DNA of 24,563 nucleotides, from the IMG/VR virus record IMGVR_UViG_3300006026_000093, positions 1-24,563 of that record. The stretch is one strand, 5' to 3'. The notes under the pieces are model-generated. The model did no database searches, was not told where the DNA came from, and saw nothing but the letters and a program-made list of their open reading frames with translations. Positions 7,860-14,851 of this stretch are shown piece after piece; the first letter of the stretch is position 1, and every line of letters starts with the position of its first letter. This stretch comes from a virus. A program made the translations under genes and the position numbers.

Positions 7860-8590
7860 CAGTTAAGGATCAGTGGGAGTGGTGGGAGTGGTGGAAAATA
7901 GAGTTCGCGGAATCTCTGCTGCTCGGCGCGGGCTTGACGTTGCACATCCTCGAAAATCTCCATGCGCTGTCGCTCACTGGGATTGCTGCCGACGCTTTCA
8001 GGATCGCTCGCCTTGTCGATCAGACGGAGGTATTGCCACAGCCGCGCCAATGGCAGGTCGTGGATGATTGCCCGCTCCGCCCAGTGGTAGTGGGACGCGA
8101 TATTGTGGACCACATAGGCCAGGTGGGACGCGAATGATTGACCGGCCACCGCCTCGCCAGATTGCGCATCAGCAAACGCCGCGCGCAGATGTTCGATCGT
8201 GAGCAATGACGCCTCTCTCAACTGCGCGCGATCCGTGAAGGTATCGTCCAGCCGGCGAATGAAATTTTCGCGGTGCCACTGTATGGGGCGCGCGGATTGT
8301 GGACAGTTGCGAAACTCGGACGACATCACCCAAATGGCCTGCGCCAATGCCTCCGGATGGATGGCCAGATATCCTTGCAGCAGCTCGGCCGTCTGCTCGT
8401 TGTGGGCATCGCTCGCCATCAGCAGCGGCGAGCGGATCGCATCCAGCATCGCCCACTGATGGAGTGTAAATGGGACAATATCGACGCCGGCGATTTCTAA
8501 TGGCGCGTCTAAAAATGCGTCCTCGCGGCGCTCACGCTCCGCGTTGAGGATCGGGATGAACCGGCGCTGAAATTCCGCTGCAAGATCCAC
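7859..8590 (-). CDS. Putative tail assembly protein (chaperone position)
   Basis: A 243-residue, helix-rich, acidic protein immediately before the tape measure, the place of tail-assembly chaperones. The N-terminal part has FTLHQWAMLDAIRSPLLM, resembling the start of many phage chaperone proteins. The likely start is GTG at 8590; no ATG fits the frame better. I see no convincing slippery sequence for the frameshift that classical G/GT proteins use. It ends with a Pro/Leu-rich tail. Assignment rests on position and composition. Confidence 0.65.
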   Translation of the reverse strand: MDLAAEFQRRFIPILNAERERREDAFLDAPLEIAGVDIVPFTLHQWAMLDAIRSPLLMASDAHNEQTAELLQGYLAIHPEALAQAIWVMSSEFRNCPQSARPIQWHRENFIRRLDDTFTDRAQLREASLLTIEHLRAAFADAQSGEAVAGQSFASHLAYVVHNIASHYHWAERAIIHDLPLARLWQYLRLIDKASDPESVGSNPSERQRMEIFEDVQRQARAEQQRFRELYFPPLPPLPLILN

Positions 8591-8591
8591 A

Positions 8592-8744
8592 TCATTGATC
8601 CGTCAAATCGAGTGACAACAAACGGGTCTGGCCGTCCGGGCATTTGGCCCACGCCTTACCCTTGGGCGCTTCCCTGTCCGCCATGATGCAGACCTCTCCG
8701 TAGGTCGCATGTCGCACCGTGTCAGATTTGGGTTTGGCCGCCAT
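8592..8744 (-). CDS. Small 50-residue hypothetical protein
   Basis: The frame runs from ATG at 8744 to TGA at 8592-8594 (MAAKPKSDTVRHATYGEVCI to DLTDQ). It begins 2 bp after the stop of the tube-like gene and ends beside the start of the next gene, filling the gap with tight operon spacing. Two Cys residues are widely spaced. No family recognised; probably a small tail-operon protein. Confidence 0.6.
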   Translation of the reverse strand: MAAKPKSDTVRHATYGEVCIMADREAPKGKAWAKCPDGQTRLLSLDLTDQ

Positions 8745-8746
8745 GA

Positions 8747-9091
8747 TCAGTTGTATTTTTTGACGAGCGTCACACTGTATTTGTGCTGCTCGGCCAACTT
8801 CTTGGGCTTGTTGACGGATGTCACGATCCAGGTCTCGCCTTCGTAGGAGGAGGTCTCGGCACCTTTGGCCAGCGTGGTTGACTCCGTGCTGGGCTTTTGC
8901 AGGGTTGCCGTCGCCGTCTTGAGTCCGGACGTGCCAAATGATCCCGTGGCGTTACCATCCTGATCAAGGATGGGCACCGTATTCGAGGGCTCGTCCGGGG
9001 TAAATTCCTCTACGAGATAAGAGTCTCCCGTGATGGTGATTGCCCCTATCCCTACCCCGAGGGATCCAGTGTCGTCGTGATTCAGTGCCAT
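8747..9091 (-). CDS. Putative tail tube-like structural protein
   Basis: A 114-residue beta-rich protein (ITITGDSYLVEEFT, GLKTATATLQKPSTES, WIVTSVNKPKKLAEQHKYSV) with the small, Thr-rich character of tail-tube or stopper proteins. It lies between the tail-completion gene and the assembly protein, the normal tube position, and has its own copy of the 15-bp late element upstream, which fits an abundant virion protein. The leader between that element and the ATG is 35 nt, longer than for the other four copies. Confidence 0.55.
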   Translation of the reverse strand: MALNHDDTGSLGVGIGAITITGDSYLVEEFTPDEPSNTVPILDQDGNATGSFGTSGLKTATATLQKPSTESTTLAKGAETSSYEGETWIVTSVNKPKKLAEQHKYSVTLVKKYN

Positions 9092-9126
9092 GATCTAAAC
9101 GCGGTTCGTCGCGCATAAATCAGCGG

Positions 9127-9141
9127 GAAATTGACAGGCTG
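9127..9141 (-). promoter_or_regulatory. 15-bp late element, copy 2
   Basis: Exact minus-strand CAGCCTGTCAATTTC, 35 bp before the ATG at 9091. It lies in a 123-bp intergenic gap that otherwise holds only an inverted repeat. Confidence 0.65.
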
Positions 9142-9151
9142 GGGGGGAGGC

Positions 9152-9216
9152 GAGAGGAGGACTGGACGCATTCAATCCGCGCCGGGAAATAACTCACTCC
9201 CCGCTCAACTCCTCTC
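9152..9216 (-). terminator. Weak hairpin between tail genes
   Basis: GAGAGGAG (9152-9159) and CTCCTCTC (9209-9216) can form an 8-bp stem with a long loop, starting at the stop codon of the tail-completion gene. There is a C-run rather than a T-run on the coding strand after it, so intrinsic termination is doubtful. Confidence 0.3.
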
Positions 9217-9718
9217 ACGGCCACGCCGAGTCCTGGATGCAGTAGATCAGCGACCAGTTGATATCCGTATCGTCAAAGCCCTCATCCTCGCTGATCGGGT
9301 ATTCGGTGGACTCCTCGTAGATGCCCCGGATGCTGTGGTATGAGAGCTGCGCATTGATGCCGGCCGTTGACTTAAGGCAGTCATACAGAGAGGCGCGAAG
9401 TTTTTTACGGATCAGCCGGTGATCGTCATCGGCGGCATCCGCCTGGCGATTCGTGCGGATCGTCGCGATCAATCTCCCCTCGAAAAATCTGTCCTTGCTG
9501 AAATTGCCGTCCGTCGTGAACAGCTTCTGGGCGTTTTCGAATCCTTGCGCTGCGCCGCCATGCTCCACGCGGAGCAGGACAGCCGGAGCCGACTGCACGT
9601 CAATACTGCGTGCAATCTGCGGCGTGGCTCCTATATCCTCCGTTGTCAGATAGGTTTGGAATGCCGCTACGAGAGTGTCCTCGAAATCGTAGAGAGTCGG
9701 TAAGTCAGGGGCGGGCAT
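9215..9718 (-). CDS. Tail completion/terminator-like protein
   Basis: A 167-residue protein with the look of phage tail-terminator or neck proteins: an N-terminal helix in LYDFEDTLVAAFQTYL, a strand with VQSAPAVLLRVEHGG, a central FEGRLIATIRTNRQ and the segment DDDHRLIRKKLRASLYDCL, then a C-terminal strand ending in Trp-Pro. It overlaps the DUF1353 gene by 14 bp and precedes the tube-like gene. No catalytic motif is visible; the family call is by pattern and position. Confidence 0.55.
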   Translation of the reverse strand: MPAPDLPTLYDFEDTLVAAFQTYLTTEDIGATPQIARSIDVQSAPAVLLRVEHGGAAQGFENAQKLFTTDGNFSKDRFFEGRLIATIRTNRQADAADDDHRLIRKKLRASLYDCLKSTAGINAQLSYHSIRGIYEESTEYPISEDEGFDDTDINWSLIYCIQDSAWP

Positions 9719-10109
9719 GGGGCGGTTTAATGGTGGGTGATTTTCGAAATGATCCGCCGAATATCCTTACGGCCAGATACATCATGCGGCGCTGAATCCA
9801 CGGCACGCCGTCCGCCCGCATCGCTTCGCGAAACAGGCGATCGGCATAGGCGCGCGGAATGTCCGATTGCGCATATGCCCAGTCGTGCAGGATCGCCGCT
9901 TTTTTGACCCGGCCATGCGGCGGGAACAATGGCCAAAGAAAGCGCGGGACGCTGGCGAAGTCGCTCCTGAATCCGCGCGGAACAATGAGCCACTTCGCGA
10001 TGGGCTGATGGTGCCAATAACAAAACGTGAGCGGCTGCGTGAGTTGCACCCGGAACCCGTCCAGCGTCCGAACGTACAACTCTCCCATGAATTTACCACG
10101 GCAGCTCAT
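9705..10109 (-). CDS. DUF1353 phage protein
   Basis: A 134-residue protein matching the DUF1353 pattern: LIVPRGFRSDFASVPRFLWP, LFPPHGRVKKAAILHDWAYA and the following acidic and basic helix with ADRLFREAMRADG. The Asp, His and Trp of these motifs are present. The family is common in tailed phages and usually lies near lysis or tail genes; its biochemical role is not settled. The start at 10109 is supported by an ATGA overlap with the stop of the membrane-protein gene, and an internal ATG (MGELYV) is an alternative. Confidence 0.85.
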   Translation of the reverse strand: MSCRGKFMGELYVRTLDGFRVQLTQPLTFCYWHHQPIAKWLIVPRGFRSDFASVPRFLWPLFPPHGRVKKAAILHDWAYAQSDIPRAYADRLFREAMRADGVPWIQRRMMYLAVRIFGGSFRKSPTIKPPHARP

Positions 10110-10546
10110 CGCTTTGCGGTGACGTGACCAAACAGGAAGCCGGTGACGCTCATCAGCACGGAGTAATTAAGTGGAGTGATCATGATCGGGTTGCGCCCCG
10201 AGCCGACGGTGAAGCTGTGCAGCTCATCCTGTGAGATCTGCCAGGGGAAGAATCCGGCGGATTGCTCGTAGTAGAAAAACGTCACCGTGACATCCATGAA
10301 CGCCGGCGCGACGATTGTGAATACATGCACGGAAATGAACGCGGCCACCACCATCCAGCGCATCAGGCTTACCCATGGATTTGAGTCCACCTTGCGCGCC
10401 TTGTCCCACATCGCCGCCCGCTTTTCCTCGGCCACGATGCGCAGCTCGTCCATCGTGCGTTGATGCTCCTGCTGGTTGGCCTTGAGAGTCATAAACGCCC
10501 CGAGCGCAGCCGTGCCAGCGAGATTTGCCAGTTCGAATCCTACCAT
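10106..10546 (-). CDS. Membrane protein, possible holin
   Basis: A 146-residue protein with a weakly hydrophobic N-terminal segment (about 5-22), a charged helical stretch with QQEHQRTMDELRIVAEEKRA, a strong membrane segment at about 61-84 (WMVVAAFISVHVFTIVAPAF) and another near the C-terminus (125-142). The topology resembles three-segment phage holins. The adjacent lipoprotein and DUF1353 genes support a lysis module, but no endolysin motif is visible nearby, so the holin call is tentative. Confidence 0.5.
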   Translation of the reverse strand: MVGFELANLAGTAALGAFMTLKANQQEHQRTMDELRIVAEEKRAAMWDKARKVDSNPWVSLMRWMVVAAFISVHVFTIVAPAFMDVTVTFFYYEQSAGFFPWQISQDELHSFTVGSGRNPIMITPLNYSVLMSVTGFLFGHVTAKR

Positions 10547-10722
10547 GATCGCAGCGAGAGGTGAGCGGAACTCGACGGAGTTTCGTTACGTGGTTTGATC
10601 CAGATATGGCGCTTACCCTGGTGGACCTTCGGGGCCAGCGTCTTGCTCTCCGTGGCCACCACGTGATTCGTCCGGCACCCGCAAAGGAGCAACCCGGAGA
10701 TCATCGCGGTGAAATACTTCAT
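10540..10722 (-). CDS. Small lipoprotein, spanin-like candidate
   Basis: A 60-residue protein with a lipoprotein signal MKYFTAMISGLLLCGC; the lipobox is LCGC with Cys16 as the likely lipidated residue. The mature part is about 44 residues and basic. It overlaps the membrane-protein gene by 7 bp. A tiny outer-membrane lipoprotein next to a holin-like gene suggests an o-spanin-type lysis protein in a Gram-negative host. Copy 3 of the 15-bp late element is 12 bp upstream of the ATG. Confidence 0.6.
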   Translation of the reverse strand: MKYFTAMISGLLLCGCRTNHVVATESKTLAPKVHQGKRHIWIKPRNETPSSSAHLSLRSW

Positions 10723-10734
10723 AAAAATATTCCC

Positions 10735-10749
10735 GAAATTGACAGGCTG
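10735..10749 (-). promoter_or_regulatory. 15-bp late element, copy 3
   Basis: Exact minus-strand CAGCCTGTCAATTTC, 12 bp before the lipoprotein ATG. The short AT-rich stretch GGGAATATTTTT between element and ATG could hold a -10-like sequence, which would imply an almost leaderless transcript. Confidence 0.65.
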
Positions 10750-10797
10750 GGAGATGGGATATGGCGCATCACTGATTGCGGTCGGTCCTGCGCGAGC

Positions 10798-10841
10798 ATC
10801 ACCTTGTCACCTTGTCCCCTTGTCACCTTCCCCTTGCCCCA
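10798..10841. repeat. Short tandem repeat of CACCTTGTC-type units
   Basis: About four degenerate units of ACCTTGTC or CCCTTG in tandem. They overlap the last codons of the gp10-like gene, whose C-terminal Gly-Ala-Arg-Gly-Arg and stop are encoded by them. Comparable short purine/pyrimidine repeats occur in intergenic DNA of some bacteria. Confidence 0.6.
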
Positions 10842-11605
10842 TGCTTAATCAAATATTTCACCCGGCGCGCCATGGTCTTCGTGCGGACGCTCACGGCCCC
10901 GTTTACCGCATTGGCCAGCACGCCGATACCTTTGGTGCTGTTCCTCATTTGGATTTCGATACCGTGCCGCCGGAGGATCACGCTGCCGGAACCTTTGGCG
11001 TAGCCCGCGTGGCGGCTGATCATCTTTGGCGCGGCGCGCCAGCCTTTTGTTGAGCGGAGCGCGTTCCATGATTTCAGCCAGCCGGATTTCATGTATCCAA
11101 TCCTGGCCTGCATGGCCTTGTAATGGCGCTGCCACTGCTTGGTATCCATCGACACCAAACCCGTGGCTCGAGGCACCCGGCCCCGTCGATTGCGGGCGGA
11201 TCGGTGGGCGGCGGGAATGTTGCCAACGGCGGTATGCCCGAAGACCTTGCCGGCCGGGAGATCGAGGAATTTTTGCAGCAGCTTCAGGTCGTTTTTTTCG
11301 ATCGCGGCCTTTAGCATCGGGTGCTTGGGATCCAGGGAAATCGGCGTCACCGCTTTGCGCAGATCCGCCAGTATGGCGCGGCTTGCGATCCGCTTCACGG
11401 TCGCGTTTTTGAATCCGGGATTCGATGCCTTGAGCCCGGCGGCGGTGGCCTTGTTGACGGCAGGCGGTGTGAACTTGATCAGCTGCCGGCAAAACCGCAT
11501 CGCCTCCTCTTTGGCGATCTCATTCGCCGGCTTCCCGCTCAGTGCGGCGAGTCGCGCCAGTTGGCGGTTGAAGCCTCTCAGGTCTACCGTGGCGGGCGCA
11601 CTCAT
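10823..11605 (-). CDS. HK97 gp10-like / tail morphogenesis protein
   Basis: A 260-residue, very basic protein. The start (VDLRGFNRQLARLAALSGK) and the early CRQLIKFTPPAV segment resemble the phage virion-morphogenesis/gp10-like family of head-tail connectors, in which a short helix is followed by RTPVD/TG-type sequence; here the protein is longer, with an insertion at about 75-190. It lies between the head-to-tail genes and the lysis-like pair. Translation ends inside a tandem repeat. Confidence 0.55.
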   Translation of the reverse strand: MSAPATVDLRGFNRQLARLAALSGKPANEIAKEEAMRFCRQLIKFTPPAVNKATAAGLKASNPGFKNATVKRIASRAILADLRKAVTPISLDPKHPMLKAAIEKNDLKLLQKFLDLPAGKVFGHTAVGNIPAAHRSARNRRGRVPRATGLVSMDTKQWQRHYKAMQARIGYMKSGWLKSWNALRSTKGWRAAPKMISRHAGYAKGSGSVILRRHGIEIQMRNSTKGIGVLANAVNGAVSVRTKTMARRVKYLIKHGARGR

Positions 11606-11617
11606 GGCGGTGGCCGA

Positions 11618-12064
11618 TCAACTGGCGACTGCGGCCATCCCCACCGTCATCACGCGCGTGCCGTCCTCGATCGATTTGGAAAACATGGCGCGCGGGTGGA
11701 GTCGGCGGAGCAGTCGGCGGGTGTTGCTCTCCTCAACGGCAGCGTTAACACTCGCGCGGATTATATCCGGAGTGGCGGAGAAGTTTTTGCTGAGCACATA
11801 GGGATGTACGGGATGGTTTTCCTCACCCGTCACGACAACCACCGGCCCCCCGTAGATACGCATCATATCCGAGTAGGTGCGGGCGGGTGGACTGTCGGGC
11901 AGGTTGAGATCCAGAACGATGCAGTCGGGACTGTGGCGAGCGAGACAGGCGGCGGCGTTTTCGAAGGTGGCGGCTGTTTCCAACTCCGCGTCTTCCATGG
12001 TGTCGAGGGCGCTGGTTAGGATTTCGGTCCATACCTTGGAGTCTTCAACGATCAGGATTTTCAT
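11618..12064 (-). CDS. Orphan response-regulator receiver domain
   Basis: A 148-residue protein with a full CheY-like receiver: acidic pair Glu7-Asp8 in MKILIVEDS, phosphoacceptor Asp52 in CIVLDLNLPD, Thr79 in VVVVTG and Lys93 in VLSKN. About 45 further residues form a helix and basic tail (TRRLLRRLHPR) with no clear DNA-binding domain. It sits in the middle of a phage structural operon, overlapping the preceding coiled-coil gene by 20 bp, so it is transcribed with virion genes. No partner kinase is seen. It could titrate or mimic a host phosphorelay, or be a recently captured host gene; both are inference. Confidence 0.85.
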   Translation of the reverse strand: MKILIVEDSKVWTEILTSALDTMEDAELETAATFENAAACLARHSPDCIVLDLNLPDSPPARTYSDMMRIYGGPVVVVTGEENHPVHPYVLSKNFSATPDIIRASVNAAVEESNTRRLLRRLHPRAMFSKSIEDGTRVMTVGMAAVAS

Positions 12065-12284
12065 ACTTCAGTTTTTCCAATTGCGCCTCTGCGTCCAATC
12101 GTTTGCGGTGTTCGATCTCCGCATTTTCCGCGTGCAGCTTCGCCAATTGCTGATACGCCTGGTTGACCTTTTCGAACCGATCCGAAGCGGTGGCAGCCAT
12201 CCTCCGGCGGTACAATCCCAGACCACCGAGCACAGCGCCCATTCCTCCCAGAAACGCTGATATCAATTGCGCCATGTCCCACAT
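12045..12284 (-). CDS. Small membrane-anchored coiled-coil protein
   Basis: A 79-residue protein with one N-terminal membrane segment (AQLISAFLGGMGAVLGGLGL) followed by basic residues (YRRR) and a charged helix (QAYQQLAKLHAENAEIEHRK). This layout resembles inner-membrane spanins or phage membrane adaptors, but a role in signalling with the overlapping receiver gene cannot be excluded. The start at 12284 (MWDMAQ) could alternatively be the second ATG three codons later. Confidence 0.6.
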   Translation of the reverse strand: MWDMAQLISAFLGGMGAVLGGLGLYRRRMAATASDRFEKVNQAYQQLAKLHAENAEIEHRKRLDAEAQLEKLKYENPDR

Positions 12285-12290
12285 TCAAAA

Positions 12291-12488
12291 TCACGCTTCC
12301 AAAGCTTTCACCCGATCTTCCAGTTCCTGGATCTTTTTTTCCTGCGCGTCGATCTTGTCGAGCTTGGCTTTCAGATCTGCCTGGAGCGCCCGCAACGCCT
12401 CACCGCAGCTTATCAGCTCATCGATTGAGAGCGTCACTTTTACGCGCGGATCATTCAGCAGCCGCCCCAATATCTCGTGTGCATTCAT
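12291..12488 (-). CDS. Small coiled-coil protein
   Basis: A 65-residue protein from ATG at 12488 (MNAHEILGRLLNDPRVK). Residues about 30-65 form a regular heptad helix with LKAKLDKIDAQEKKIQELED, so it is probably an oligomer. It lies 8 bp after the fibre-like gene and 6 bp before the membrane-anchored coiled-coil gene; the two may interact. No family recognised. Confidence 0.65.
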   Translation of the reverse strand: MNAHEILGRLLNDPRVKVTLSIDELISCGEALRALQADLKAKLDKIDAQEKKIQELEDRVKALEA

Positions 12489-12496
12489 AAAAAAAA

Positions 12497-13684
12497 TCAG
12501 CCGGCGGATACTTTGACAGTGCCGGAATCGCTCCACAGCCGGCCCGCTACCGCCGGATCCGAAGTGGGCAGACCATCAAATTTCACATTGCCGTCCACCT
12601 CAAATTCACCCGTCGATCGCAGATACATTTTGCCCGTGCCGCCGATCGAAAATCGCAAGTCCTGCCCGCTGGCACTGTTCAAAAACGTCGCGCCGGCAGA
12701 ATCCTGGAGAATGCCGTATTCGTTGGTTACGTTGTAATTGTCCTTGTGACAAAAGACCGCGTAATCTGCTGAGCCATTCCAGTTTCCGACAAACGCCTTG
12801 CCCACCCTGGCACCTTCTGCGACCAGATTAACCGCGATGTCGAGCTTGTGGGTGGGATCCACATTCATGCCGATATTGCCATCGATCCGGCAAATGCCGC
12901 CGGCCACATTTACAGCGTAGGCAGAGCCGCTGCCGCCGTTGGCGGGCGCAGTGATGTGCAGCGCGGTATTGGTGCCGCTGGTGTTGCCGGTGGGCCCCAG
13001 AATCTGCACGCCGTATTTGTTGGTCCCGGAAGTGCGAGCGTGGACCTGCACACCGTAGGATGTATTCACGGCGGCGTTGTCGCCCACGGTCCAATCCTCA
13101 ACCAGCAGACCAGTGGCGGACGTTACTGTGCGCAAGGTGCCGTCACCCATCACCGTGGGTTTGATCGTCGTGCCGTAGAGCGCGGACACATTCGCACTCA
13201 TCTGGAAAGATGGTTTGGAGCAGATGCCGCCATAATCCACCGCCGTGGACACGTCATAGTTGGATGAGTGATTCGTACCGATGCAGAGCAGATAATTCGT
13301 CAGCACGCCCGTCACATCACGGCCACAGATCCATGCCCGACTGCCAACATCCAGCCCCACCGATGCATCCGCAGCGGCTACCCCGATGCCGACAGATGCG
13401 GAAGACAACAGATCCCCGCTGAGCGTGCCGCCGGCCAAGGGCAGCCGGTCGTTGATCTTGGCCAGTGCCTCGTTCAGCGTATTTCCGTCCGCCACCGCCC
13501 CCGTCTCCGACCCTAGTCCCGAGATGGCGGAGGAAAACAAAATCCCTGTGACGACGTTTTGTTTTTCGATCAACGCCATCGAGCCGTCTGCGCCCTGCGT
13601 TGTGTCGGACCTGTCAATGGCGATGAGGTAGTCCGTATCGGCGAGCGAGGTAACAACGGTTTGATCCGTAATCTCTTCAGGCAT
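12497..13684 (-). CDS. Tail-fibre-like protein
   Basis: A 395-residue protein. After an N-terminal region with TSLADTDYLIAIDRSD it has LNEALAKINDRLPLAGGTLS, the head of many phage fibre shafts. A long Gly/Ala/Thr-rich beta region follows, and it ends with DGLPTSDPAVAGRLWSDSG, a C-terminus typical of phage fibre or appendage proteins. It is placed among head-to-tail genes rather than at the tail tip, so it may be a head or neck appendage. GGAACGGAAAAG before the ATG at 13684 is a good ribosome-binding region. Confidence 0.75.
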   Translation of the reverse strand: MPEEITDQTVVTSLADTDYLIAIDRSDTTQGADGSMALIEKQNVVTGILFSSAISGLGSETGAVADGNTLNEALAKINDRLPLAGGTLSGDLLSSASVGIGVAAADASVGLDVGSRAWICGRDVTGVLTNYLLCIGTNHSSNYDVSTAVDYGGICSKPSFQMSANVSALYGTTIKPTVMGDGTLRTVTSATGLLVEDWTVGDNAAVNTSYGVQVHARTSGTNKYGVQILGPTGNTSGTNTALHITAPANGGSGSAYAVNVAGGICRIDGNIGMNVDPTHKLDIAVNLVAEGARVGKAFVGNWNGSADYAVFCHKDNYNVTNEYGILQDSAGATFLNSASGQDLRFSIGGTGKMYLRSTGEFEVDGNVKFDGLPTSDPAVAGRLWSDSGTVKVSAG

Positions 13685-13724
13685 TCTTTTCCGTTCCTTC
13701 CGTGTCTTCCGTGGTTGAAAATTA

Positions 13725-14111
13725 CTATCCGATCAAAAGCGCCTTACCACCTGGCGTTAGTAGCTGCTCCCCATTCGGCAACAGCAAAAATGGCAGTGCC
13801 GCCTCATTCGCAAACTGGCCACGAATCAACCAGGCGCCCGCGCCCTGCTCGATCTCCGTCACGCGATATACGCGCGACTCCACCGTGAGCCGTTCGCGCT
13901 TCGCCGGTCGGGTGGTCGGCAGATTTGCCACCGGCACAAACAGCTCGATCTCCGAATCGATCAGATGCCCCACCTCCTGCATGTCCTGCTCGGTGGAAAT
14001 GCCGTAGCCCTTGCGGCCCGTGAATCCAAACCCGCGCTGGTCGGTGACCGTCACCGGAGATTCGGCGACGATCTCCGCGAAGGCGGCGGCGAGTTCAGTG
14101 GCGTCTGACAT
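13725..14111 (-). CDS. Putative head-tail joining protein
   Basis: A 128-residue protein in the connector position after capsid and small head genes. The sequence begins with an Ala/Glu helix and continues with strands including LIDSEIELFVPVAN and RVYRVTEIEQGAGAWLIRGQ, a pattern fitting small beta-barrel head-tail joining proteins of lambda FII type. No specific signature is visible. A hairpin with a T-rich tract lies directly upstream. Confidence 0.5.
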   Translation of the reverse strand: MSDATELAAAFAEIVAESPVTVTDQRGFGFTGRKGYGISTEQDMQEVGHLIDSEIELFVPVANLPTTRPAKRERLTVESRVYRVTEIEQGAGAWLIRGQFANEAALPFLLLPNGEQLLTPGGKALLIG

Positions 14112-14160
14112 AAAAATAAAACGGGTGCCGGCAGGAAATGCACCGACCCACCAGCACCCG
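14112..14160 (-). terminator. Possible intrinsic terminator or leader hairpin
   Basis: On the minus strand a 7-bp stem CGGGTGC/GCACCCG with a 25-nt loop is followed by TTTTATTTTT, directly before the ATG at 14111. It could attenuate transcription from the small Glu/Pro-rich gene into the connector genes. The large loop makes it weaker than the hairpin at 14402-14439. Confidence 0.4.
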
Positions 14161-14177
14161 CATGACCAATGGAGCGG

Positions 14178-14396
14178 TTAATCTTTTTTGGATCGCCCGC
14201 GCTTTTGCTTCGGCGCAACTTCGGCTTCAGGCTCGGCTGCAGGCTCGGCTTCAGGCTCGGCTTCAGGCTCGGGCTGAGCGATCGCTTTACCCATCGACAA
14301 AAGTTGATTGGCGGTATCCGGATCCACGTCGGCCGTGTCGCCGGCTTCCACGTGGGTGCCTTTCACAAAAGTACTGCGAGTGATTTTGATTCTCAT
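14178..14396 (-). CDS. Small head-region protein with EPEA repeats
   Basis: A 72-residue protein. Residues 1-40 (MRIKITRSTFVKGTHVEAGD, then DPDTANQLLSMGKA) match the short folded domain seen in many phage head genes beside the capsid. Residues 41-60 are a low-complexity EPEAEP-type repeat made by a 12-bp DNA repeat, and the end is highly basic (KQKRGRSKK). It may be a minor capsid or assembly factor. It lies between two hairpins, so it may be a separate short transcript. Confidence 0.65.
   Translation of the reverse strand: MRIKITRSTFVKGTHVEAGDTADVDPDTANQLLSMGKAIAQPEPEAEPEAEPAAEPEAEVAPKQKRGRSKKD
14220..14275. repeat. 12-bp tandem repeat (GGCTCGGCTTCA type)
   Basis: Four to five near-identical 12-bp units inside the small head gene encode alternating Glu/Pro/Ala. 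Copy number is likely to vary between relatives by slippage. Confidence 0.75.
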
Positions 14397-14401
14397 GATT
14401 C

Positions 14402-14439
14402 AAAAAGCGGCGGGTGGTTTTTACGCCACCCGCCTTTTG
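14402..14439. terminator. Strong, possibly bidirectional terminator
   Basis: A perfect 9-bp stem, GGCGGGTGG (14409-14417) with CCACCCGCC (14426-14434), and an 8-nt loop. There is an A-run before and a T-run after it on either strand. It lies between the capsid-associated gene and the small Glu/Pro-rich gene, so it would limit read-through after the highly expressed capsid genes. Confidence 0.8.
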
Positions 14440-14444
14440 ATTGA

Positions 14445-14822
14445 TCAGCTCACCCGCTTGCATCCGACCAGCGCGCAGGCGCAGTCGAAGGTGGGCGAGG
14501 TGCCAGTCACGGTTTTCACGGCGCGGACGTAGCGTTCTGCGCCATCCACATCGAGGCTGTAAGCCTGATCGGAATCAGCCGCATCAGTCACCTGGGTAAA
14601 GGTGGCCCCGCTGATATCCGTCCACGTGGAGTTGTCCGGCGAGTCCTGCAACTTCACGTCGAGCGTGGGCGAGGTGCCACCGCCAGCCGAGCTGAGCAGC
14701 AGGACCTTGGCCCGGCCCACGTAGTCCTGAATATCAACGCCAGTGCCGTTGCCGCTTGCCGTAACGCGCACACCGGGCAGCAGCTCGGCATGTGAGGTTT
14801 TGTCTCCGATATTATTGTCCAT
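14445..14822 (-). CDS. Capsid-associated small protein, possibly decoration
   Basis: A 125-residue beta-rich protein with LLPGVRVTASGNGTGVDIQD, TLDVKLQDSPDNSTWTDISG and YSLDVDGAERYVRAVKTVTG, the pattern of a common uncharacterised phage protein found next to major capsid genes. It lies 29 bp after the capsid start-side gene boundary and directly before a strong terminator, which suggests stoichiometric expression with the capsid. A decoration or head-stabilising role is inferred. Confidence 0.6.
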   Translation of the reverse strand: MDNNIGDKTSHAELLPGVRVTASGNGTGVDIQDYVGRAKVLLLSSAGGGTSPTLDVKLQDSPDNSTWTDISGATFTQVTDAADSDQAYSLDVDGAERYVRAVKTVTGTSPTFDCACALVGCKRVS

Positions 14823-14851
14823 GATTCGGTATTCCTTTCGGTTCAGGGTGA

